This document shows, piece by piece, positions 51,556-61,600 of a DNA stretch of 64,000 bases; positions within the stretch are counted from its first letter, which is position 1; each line of letters opens with the position of its first letter. The DNA is from Cololabis saira. Its lineage: Eukaryota > Chordata > Actinopteri > Beloniformes > Belonidae. Below the pieces are notes generated by a model. It was not told the origin of the DNA and made no database searches. It saw only the letters and a list, made by a program, of their open reading frames with translations. Where the stretch lies: contig NC_084592.1 of the NCBI RefSeq assembly GCF_033807715.1, positions 372,001 through 436,000 on the forward strand, read 5' to 3'. A program made the translations under genes and the position numbers.

Positions 51556-54500
51556 GTAAGAAATAATATTTAACTTTTTACGTCATCCGCTTTTTATTAA
51601 ATTGTCTTCACCTTTGTGTGGGCATTTACTCTTTAAATGTATACCATCTTTTCATATCTGGAGCGCGTTAATGTATAAAAACGTTTTCATTTAAAATGTT
51701 GTTACATTGTTGTTGGGGGCAGCACGGCTTGGTGGTTAGCGCTGTTTCCTCACAGCAAGAAGGTCCCCGGTTCGACTCCCAGGCCGGCAGGGTCTTTCTG
51801 TGTGGAGTTTGCGTGTTCTCCCCGTGCTTGCCCCGTGACCCTGTAAAGGATAAAGCGGGTATAGATAATGGATGGATGTTGTTACGTCAGGGAGCAGCAT
51901 TCACCAGCAGTAACCAGCTGGTCTCCAGATGATTCTGGAAGGATACTTAGTTATTCAACTTTAATAATCCCCAAAGGGGAAACTGCATTGCCACCATGGC
52001 CACACAATACAACATAAAACCATCAACAATACACATTAACACCACATTAACTCCACCTAGGGACAGCAGTGGATCAATACAACAGAAAATAACCAGAAAA
52101 TGAATTTGGTATAGGATGTGGTTGAAGTTCTGGTTCTTGTTGTGGCTATATTGTATCGTTGAATTGACATTTAGTAGGAAACTGTCCAAATCTAAAGTCC
52201 TCCTGACATCCCCAATGCTCCCGTGTGGTTCCCTGTGTGGTTCCCTGTGTGGTTCCCTGTGTGGTTCCCTGTGTGGTTCCCTGTGTGGTTCCCTGTGTGG
52301 TTCCCCGTGTGGTTCCCCGTGTGGTTCCCCGACATGTCTGATGTTCCCTGGATGTCCCCCTGACATGTCTGATGTTCCCTGGATGTCCCCCTGACATGTC
52401 TGATGTTCCCTGAATGTCCCCCTGACATGTCTGATGTTCCCTGAATGTCCCCCTGACATGTCTGATGTTCCCTGAATGTCCCCCTGACATGTCTGATGTT
52501 CCCTGAATGTCCCCCTGACATGTCTGATGTTCCCTGAATGTCCCCCTGACATGTCTGATGTTCCCTGGATGTCTTTTAAGACTCAAGGCGCGTTTCCACT
52601 AGCGGGAGTTCCAGGTAGATTTTTCGGGGCCATGCCGTTTGCGCGCGTCCATTACCGGGAACGGCCATGTAAAGGTGGCCTTCAGGAACCCTTCCAGGTT
52701 AAAAACGACCCTGTAGTAGTACTCAGGTTAGCCAACAGGAACCTCCTGGCGGAGGGTCTCTGCTTATCGGGAATTTCACAACATGACCACAAATCATTTG
52801 TAGCAGAGACATTTAGATTCAAGCACATTTGGTGAAGTTGGAGGTTACAAGATAAAACAAGCTGCAACGACACGTCGACGTAATCAATAACAGGAAAATG
52901 TTAACTTGGATAGAGTGCGTCAATGACGCATGTACACACTTGGTTGTTTGAGTCTTAAAGGAGACCTATTATGGCATCTAATACCTATTTTAAACAGGCC
53001 TTGAATGACTTAAAATCAAGCTTTTGATTGTTTTTGCTAAATAAATTAGAAATTCAGCCTCTAAGCCATGTCTTTATCATCCCAGTCTCTAACCTCATTA
53101 TCTATGCAGGATTCTGAGTGGGCGGGGCTATGATAATGAGGCTCTGTGCTGATTGGCTGCTGAATGACGCGATACACCGCTACGTAAAAATGGCGGAAGC
53201 TCTGGCCGGCGGAGTTGTGGGCGTGGTTTCACACATCGGAGGCCAACCGATGTAAATCGCATTTTGGTTACGTAACGAAAGGGAGCAGAATCTTATTGGC
53301 TCGTAGATCCACATCACACTGGACGATCATCCGGGTGGCTGTACAGAAACTGCAGAATCTGGTTGCTTTCCTCCTTCTCTGAGTTGGCAGGCTGAGGGGA
53401 GACCACTTTATATATGTTAAAGCAAGAAAAAACCTGTTTTTCATAATAGGTCCTCTTTAAAAGATGAGACTTGGTTTTAATCAATAATAATGAGCTTGTG
53501 CTCAAATTTGAATGTATGTAACATCATCTAGCAAATCTCTGGTCTCCCAACATGCACTGCACAGCCATATACCTAGGTAGTTCCCTCTGCTGCTCACATT
53601 AGGTAACACAGTTGATTCATTGTCTATCAACATAGCGGTGAGTACAAGTAGCAAACAATAATATAATGAAACTTCTCAGGTCCAGCTCTGTCTTAACACC
53701 AAATGTCTTCTTCAGTGTCTCCAGGTGGACAGCTGGGGGGTCCTGATGGGTCGCCCAACTTTGCACTTCTGCAGTCAAGCTAAAGATCCACAAAACCCAA
53801 CGAAGAAGACTCAAGCTCCAGTCCAGAGTAAGGCCGTCCTGTATTCTGGTAGAACCTCCTGGTCTTTTGACCGTGTGTCACTACGATGATGCAAACCGCT
53901 GACGTTTGACTGGACATTGAATTAAAAGCCAGACATCAGTACAGCCTAGAATTTTCTGACTTCTGCGAGAACATAATGATCCGATCAAGATAGTTGACTA
54001 TGAATGTACAAGTAAGATGACAAATAAACAGGGTTTCCGCGGGTCATTAAAAAGCATTAAGTCATCAAATACATTTTGTTCAAATTAAGGCCTTAAATGG
54101 CATTAAAAAGCATTAAATTCAATTACCAGAGGCATTAAAAAAATAAAAATACTTTTGATGAAAAAATAATATAGTAATCCCTCGCTATAACGCGGTTCAC
54201 TTTTCTGCTGCTTCACGGATTTGCATTGTGCATCGTGTTCTGCAATCTGATTGGCGAAATAGGCTGCGTCCGAAATCCCATACTTCCACCCTAATGACAA
54301 TGAGTATGCAAAATGAGTATGTGAGATTTTTTAGTGCGTCCGAAACATTAGAACGTACTCAATAGTATGTACTATCCATACTCAATAGTATGTACTATCC
54401 ATACTCAATAGTATGTACTATCCATACTCATTCTGGAGAAATGTATTAGTGTGGATTGATGGACACTAGCCAAGCAGAAACTTCCCACAATGCAATGCAG

Positions 54501-55633
54501 CGGTGTTTGGTTGCTAAGTGATACGTATATGTCATAAGTATAATAATATTATTATATAATATTAATATTATAATATTTGTATATTATAATATTATATAAT
54601 GTCATCTTGTTTGGGCCAGAATAAACGGGAAAGAGCGGTATCGCTGCTGTTACCATGGTAACAGCTGCTACTGCTGCTGTGACACGTCACTTCCTCCCAA
54701 TGGCAGGAAGTGACGTGTGCGCTCTTAATAGTGCGTTCGAATTAATGCCCACTCCTGATATTTACTCAAAAGTGTGCCGAACTTAAGTATACTTCTTAGT
54801 ATGTACTGTTTAGTATGGCATTTCGAACGCACCAATAGTCTCCCTGCTTCTTCACTTCCTGTGTCAATAACGTTGGTCGCTTAGCAACAATGCTGAGAAC
54901 GGCCAAGCAGCAGCTCAAGAACTGGAGCCTTTGATGAATCGTTCATTACAGTTCTAATCCATGGTGGCATGTCGGCTTATAAGAATCTTTTTGTCCAGAA
55001 GAAAAAAGAGCGACAAAACCAACCCATAACTATTTTCTTCTGTAGAAAAAACACACCTGCACCGCGGCTTTAGGAGAAAAAGACGCTACAGAGCGAGTCA
55101 GGATGCAGCGGCTCAGAAGAGCAGTGAAATACGCACCAGTCACAATCTGTCCTACTTTACATACTGTATTTTTTGTCATAATCCTTTTTCATTTTCTCCC
55201 TTTCAAACCCAATTACTCGGGTCGCGGTGGGGCGGTGCTGATCTCTGCAATTTGAAGCCTTGTATAATAATTGTAAAAAAAAAAGGTTGCTACTTCGCAA
55301 ATTTCACTTATCACGGGTTCTTTTTGGAACGTAACCCGCAATATGGCAGCCACACTTCCGTCAGTCTGCAGGGCCGCTGTGGCTACAATCGTAGCAGCCG
55401 TGGCTACAAACGTAGCAGCCGTGGCCACAAACGTAGCAGCCGTGGCCACAAACGTAGCAGCCGTGGCCACAAACGCAGCAGCCGTGGCCACAACCGTAGC
55501 AGCCGTGGCCACAACCGTAGTAGCCGTGGCCACAAACGTAGCTACCACCACTGGTGAGAATGTGTATGAATGAATATTGGTCCAAGTGTAGCACTTTGAG
55601 ATTCATTGATGTAAAGTGCATTACAAGTTAAAT

Positions 55634-55680
<47 letters not shown>

Positions 55681-58600
55681 GATTTATTCTTAGTATATAA
55701 ACATTAATTTCGCACAAAAGTATATTGGTGTGATAAGCATACGGAACCAGTGTTTACGGCCGGTGCATAACGTCTATTGTCTTGATTCAGATGAGAAGGC
55801 CGAAAACAAATCAGGCACACTCATGGCTCAGGTGATACAATCTAATACTCTGGAGATACAAGGACAAATGCCTTGAACTGAAACATGTTGACGAGTTGGA
55901 ACTGAAAGCCAATGAACCATGAGCCATTTCAAATTCATTATAGGGTGACAGTTTATGTAAATTATTTAGATTCTCAAATATCTCATTATCATTGTCAAAT
56001 GAAATGCTTGCAATTTAACTCAGAGCTGGATATGGATATTTTGTATGTGTATATAGGTAAGTATACCTACACGTATAATATTTGCAGTTAGTCATGGGAA
56101 TTAAAAATGTTTGAAATGGCATTAAAAAGCATTAAATTAGATTTGCTGGTACCTGCAGAAACCCTGACTAAAGCAATGATCCCTCAGGTTTTCTCTCAAA
56201 AATATGTTTTCCTCTTTTCTTTTTTTTTTTTATTCAATTTTATTTATATAGCATCTATTACAACTGAAGTTGTCTCTAGGATATTTCCATAGACCCAGAA
56301 CATAATAACATAACATTATTACATAAACAATGGCAGGTAAAAACTCCCCTAGTGGGAGAAAAACCTTAAGCCAAACAGTGGCAAGAAAAACTCCCCTTTA
56401 GGAGGGAAGAAACCTGGACCAGGACCTGGATCATAAGGGGGGACCTGGACCAGGACCTGGATCATAAGGGGGGAGAAACCTGGACCAGGACCTGGATCAT
56501 AAGGGGGGACGAAACCTGGACAAGGACCTGGATCATAAGGGGGGACCTGGACCAGGACCTGGATCATAAGGGGGGTAGAATCCTGGACCAGGACCTGGAT
56601 CATAAGGGGGTAGAAACCTGGACCAGGACCTGGATCATAAGGGGGGTAGAAACCTGGACCAGGACCTGGATCATAAGGGGGTAGAAACCTGGACCAGGAC
56701 CTGGATCATAAGGGGGTAGAAACCTGGACCAGGACCTGGATCATAAGGAGGTAGAAACCTGGACCAGGACCTGGATCATAAGGGGGTAGAAACCTGGACC
56801 AGGACCTGGATCATAAGGGGGTAGAAACCTGGACCAGGACCTGGATCATAAGGGGGGGTAGAAACCTGGACCAGGACCTGGATCATAAGGGGGGTAGAAA
56901 CCTGGACCAGGACCTGGATCATAAGGGGGTAGAAACCTGGACCAGGACCTGGATCATAAGGAGGTAGAAACCTGGACCAGGACCTGGATCATAAGGGGGT
57001 AGAAACCTGGACCAGGACCTGGATCATAAGGAGAAACCTGGACCAGGACCTGGATCATAAGGAGAAACCTGGACCAGGACCTGGATCATAAGGGGGTAGA
57101 AACCTGGACCAGGACCTGGATCATAAGGGGGGGTAGAAACCTGGACCAGGACCTGGATCATAAGGGGGGTAGAAACCTGGACCAGGACCTGGATCATAAG
57201 GGGGGACCAGGACCAGGACCTGGATCATAAGGGGGTAGAAACCTGGACCAGGACCTGGATCATAAGGGGGTAGAAACCTGGACCAGGACCTGGATCATAA
57301 GGGGGGTAGAAACCTGGACCAGGACCAGGATCATAAGGGGGGTAGAAACCTGGACCAGGACCTGGATCATAAGGGGGTAGAAACCTGGACCAGGACCTGG
57401 ACCATAAGGAGAAACCTGGACCAGGACCTGGACCATAAGGAGAAACCTGGACCAGGACCTGGATCATAAGGGGGTAGAAACCTGGACCAGGACCTGGATC
57501 ATAAGGGGGTAGAAACCTGGACCAGGACCTGGATCATAAGGGGGTAGAAACCTGGACCAGGACCTGGATCATAAGGGGGGACCTGGACCAGGACCTGGAT
57601 CATAAGGGGGTAGAAACCTGGACCAGGACCTGGATCATAAGGGGGGGGGAGAAACCTGGACCAGGACCTGGATCATAAGGGGGTAGAAACCTGGACCAGG
57701 ACCTGGATCATAAGGGGGAAGAAACCTGGACCAGGACCTGGATCATAAGGGGGGTAGAAACCTGGACCAGGACCTGGATAATAAGGGGGTAGAAACCTGG
57801 ACCAGGACCTGGATCATAAGGAGAAACCTGGACCAGGACCTGGATCATAAGGGGATAGAAATCTGGACCAGGACCTGGATCATAAGGGGGTAGAAACCTG
57901 GACCAGGACCTGGATCATAAGGGGGGTAGAAACCTGGACCAGGACCTGGATCATAAGGGGGGTAGAAACCTGGACCAGGACCTGGATAATAAGGGGGTAG
58001 AAACCTGGACCAGGACCTGGATCATAAGGAGAAACCTGGACCAGGACCTGGATCATAAGGGGATAGAAATCTGGACCAGGACCTGGATCATAAGGGGGTA
58101 GAAACCTGGACCAGGACCTGGATCATAAGGGGGTAGAAACCTGGACCAGGACCTGGATCATAAGGGGCGGGCTGGCGGGCGGGGCGGGGGGAGGGCTAGA
58201 AGAGGAAGAGGAAGAGGAAGAGGAAGAAGGAAGACGTGCAGAAGAGAAATGGCGAGACGACAGAGAGAAATACCGGCAGCTTCTTTTTTTTCTTTCTTTT
58301 TTTTGGTCCAAACCTTGTTTTCGCTGAAACCACCCAAGTTCTACTGCTGATATCTAAAGAACAGAAAATGATAAACACAAACTTTTTTTCCCCTGATGTT
58401 CACGAGAGTCTAAAGTTTCTTAACGTAGTTTCAATGTTTATGTACTCCTAAAACTCAATATTCTGTGGGTCTTTGAAATCAGCCAAAATGCCCAAAACCT
58501 CTGGCAGTATGGAGCTCTCTGCTCTGAAAATGGCTGGCAGTCAATGAGTTAATATTCTGTGTAAACCATAAATCCTGATCAAAATAACTCCAAAGCTTCT

Positions 58601-61600
58601 CACAGTAGCACTGGAAGCCATCGCAACACCACCTAATCCCTTCCTAAAATGTTGGGTCTAGAAATAATAACCTCTGTTTTATCAGAATTTAGAAGTAAAA
58701 AGTTAGTGGACATCCTGTGGGCCAGACATGCCTGAAGTTTAACTAAAGGTTCTGTTTCATCCGGCTTCATAGACAAATGGAGCTGCGTATCATCAGCATA
58801 GCAATGAAAGTGTATGCCGTGATTCTGGATTATACTTCCCAATGGCTGCATGTATAAACTGAACAAGATTGGCCCTAGCACTGAACCCTGCGGAACACCA
58901 TAACAGACCCTTGACTGTTCTAAAGAAACCTCATGTACATGAACAAACTGGAACCTGTCAGATAGATATGATTTAAACCAACGTAGAGCTGTCGCTTTAA
59001 TCCCAACAACATGTTCTAACCTGTGCAGTAAAATGCTGATCTACAGTGTCAAAAGCAGCACTGAGGTCCAGTAGAACCAGTATGGACACTAATCCCTTAT
59101 CTGAGGTCCAGTAGAACCAGTATGGACACTAACCCCTTATCTAAGGTCCTGTTATTCGCTCGGATGGGGATGATGGTGATGGCCATGGCGGATTTTGGTT
59201 ATTCGCCTGCATGTCTTATTACTGTTGACCTGTTGTGTTTCATTCAGCATGTTCTTCAGCAGTTGAGGCTCCAGCTGACAGAGCAGCCCTGCTTGCCTAC
59301 AAAACCCAAGTTGTCTTTCCAGTTCGACTGTCAGAACCAGGCTTCTTCCCATCTTCAGCTGCACCTGCAGTTGCTTCAACATCTACCCCTACACCTGCTC
59401 CTCCAGATGTTTCTGCACCCACCCTGGCTTCAACATCTACCCCTACACCTGCTCCTCCAGATGTTTCTGCAGCTGCCCTGGCTTCAACATCTACACCTGC
59501 TCCTCCAGATGTTTCTGCAGCTGCCCTGGCTTCAACATCTACCCCTACACCTTCTCCTCCAGATGTTTCTGCAGCTGCCCTGGATTCAACATCTACCCCT
59601 ACACCTGCTCCTCCACATGTTTCTGCACCTGCCCTGGCTCCAGAGCATGCTACTGCAGCTGCCAATGATGTTGCTGTCTTTTCCTCCGACTCTGGGATGT
59701 CTGTTGCTGCAGAATCATCTTCTACCTCCTCCTCCTCCTCAGACAGTGAGTCTGACTCCGACTCCGACTCCGACTCTGACGCTGAAGATAATAAGTCTGA
59801 GTTGCAGTCTGGAAAAGGAACATCCCTGCTAGAGAAGCCAGATATTCAGGAGTTTGCCGTCACAGGAAGGACAAAAGACGCTGCTGATGCGGAGTGTGAG
59901 GCATTGAGAGCAACAGTGAAGAGACCCACCGTCAGTTCTGATCAGTCAGATGCCCTGGGCCCTGAGGCCAGCACTGCCACCCAGGATCCAGCAGAGCTTC
60001 TAGACCCACACGTTCCCGCTGGGAAAGTTGCTCAGGAAGCAGCAGAAGGTTGTGTAGCTGTCGACACTGCCACTACTGAAACTCCAGGTTTAGTTGAGAT
60101 GCCAGCTGTCTATCAAGAGAAAAACCTGACTGAGTCTGAGTCCGAGAGCCCCCCTACCGACACTGCTGGTCTTCCAGAGTCCAAGAGCACCCCTACCGAC
60201 ACTGCTGGTCTGCCAGAGTCCGAGAGCCCCCCTACCGACACTGCTGGTCTTCCAGAGTCCGAGAGCCCCCCTACCGACACTGCTGGTCCTGTAGAGTCCG
60301 AGAGCCCCCCTACCGACACTGCTGGTCCTGTTGAGTCCGAGAGCCCCCCTACCGACACTGCTGGTCTTCCAGAGTCCGAGAGCCCCCCTACCGACACTGC
60401 TGGTCCTGTTGAGTCCGAGAGCCCCCCTACCGACACTGCTGGTCTTCCAGAGTCCGAGAGCCCCCCTACCGGCACTGCTGGTCTTCCAGAGTCCGAGAGC
60501 CCCCCTACCGACACTGCTGGTCCTGTTGAGTCCGAGAGCCCCCCTACCGACACTGCTGGTCTTCCAGAGTCCGAGAGCCCCCCTACCGGCACTGCTGGTC
60601 TTCCAGAGTCCGAGAGCCCCCTAACCAACGCTACTGGTCCTGTAGAGTTGGAGAGTCTTGTGATCGAAACTGTGACAGAATTTTCCAGTCCTTCAGAGGA
60701 GCTGCTGGACCCCGCCCAAGTTTTGTCCGAATCTACAGAAAAGGAGATGGTAGAAGTCACTTCTGGACCATCTGAGGGTACATACCACACCAACCTCTCA
60801 CTACCCTCCTTGCTTTTTGTTGGTGGTTTTCCAGATTGTCACTTCTTTGTGAACGGTTAACCACGCCTGACGTCAGACGCAGCTTTGTCTCCTCCGTCCC
60901 TCTGACCTCCTTCTAGAAGTTTTCAGCTGCATGAGGTGGACTCACCTGTCTGAAAACTCTGATCATTGTCTGAGCTCCAATTCTTTCATTCTCAAACTGA
61001 TATTACCATCTGTCTGTGGGCCGCCTCCAACAAACTGATTCCAAGTTCCAAGGTTCAGAACCGATTCCTAATGTAGAACTGATTCAGGTCCAAAAAAAAC
61101 TACTGGTTCTGAATACACTCATGTGATGTCACAAACAGGTTTCTGGTGGAAACCAGATACACGCCCACCCTGTTTGATCCAAAGATGAGCCTGGCAGCTG
61201 GTTGCAACATGTTGGGTAGCTTAGCATAGCTAATGCTAACAAGTGATGCTGCTAACAGAAGCTTAACAAGCAGAAATCTTGACGCATGTTTGTCATCTTC
61301 TAATGAAGAGGTTACAGCTGGTTGTGCTGCTGACTGTACGACAAGGTCTTCTAGGACTAGCCCCAACTCGTACCTGGAGATCCAATTAGCCTGTGGAGGA
61401 TTTTTGGTAAACGGTTAATGATTTAGAGCAGCCATTCTCAACCTTGGGGTCCCGAACCCAATTGGGGTCGCAAGATGATTTCTGGGGGTTGCGAAATCAT
61501 TTTGGAAAAATATAAATGCACAAAATTAATATAACTTCCGACTGGACGTTAGATGGATAACAATTGGTTGGTCTCAAACAGGAATTTTAGTACTCAAAAC

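Larger units (their letters stand above)
54029..56166 (+). mobile_element. hAT-like element ends enclosing other repeats
   Basis: Left CAGGGTTTCCGCGGGTCATT (54029) and right GGTACCTGCAGAAACCCTG (ending 56166) are imperfect inverted ends, each with adjacent AAAAAGCATTAA blocks. The 8 bp flanks do not match clearly, so the pairing is provisional. The interior holds the reversed copies of two interspersed repeats and a minisatellite. Confidence 0.5.

Noticed and set aside
51716..51790. A functional tRNA gene
   Set aside because: A and B boxes are present but there is no acceptor-stem pairing, and the sequence continues as a SINE.
51947..52586. Gly/His-rich ORFs of 100-200 codons on the minus strand
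   Set aside because: Products of 12 bp and 31 bp minisatellites in intron 1.
56410..58165. Regularly spaced repeat that might be read as a CRISPR array or a collagen-like gene on the minus strand (PGPGPGF)
   Set aside because: No spacers, variable G-run lengths break every frame, and it lies inside an intron.
59297..60793. Minus-strand ORFs (122 and 226 codons) opposite NDUFV3 exon 3
   Set aside because: Mirror images of in-frame repeats; the plus-strand frame has splice sites in the correct phase and homologous landmarks.
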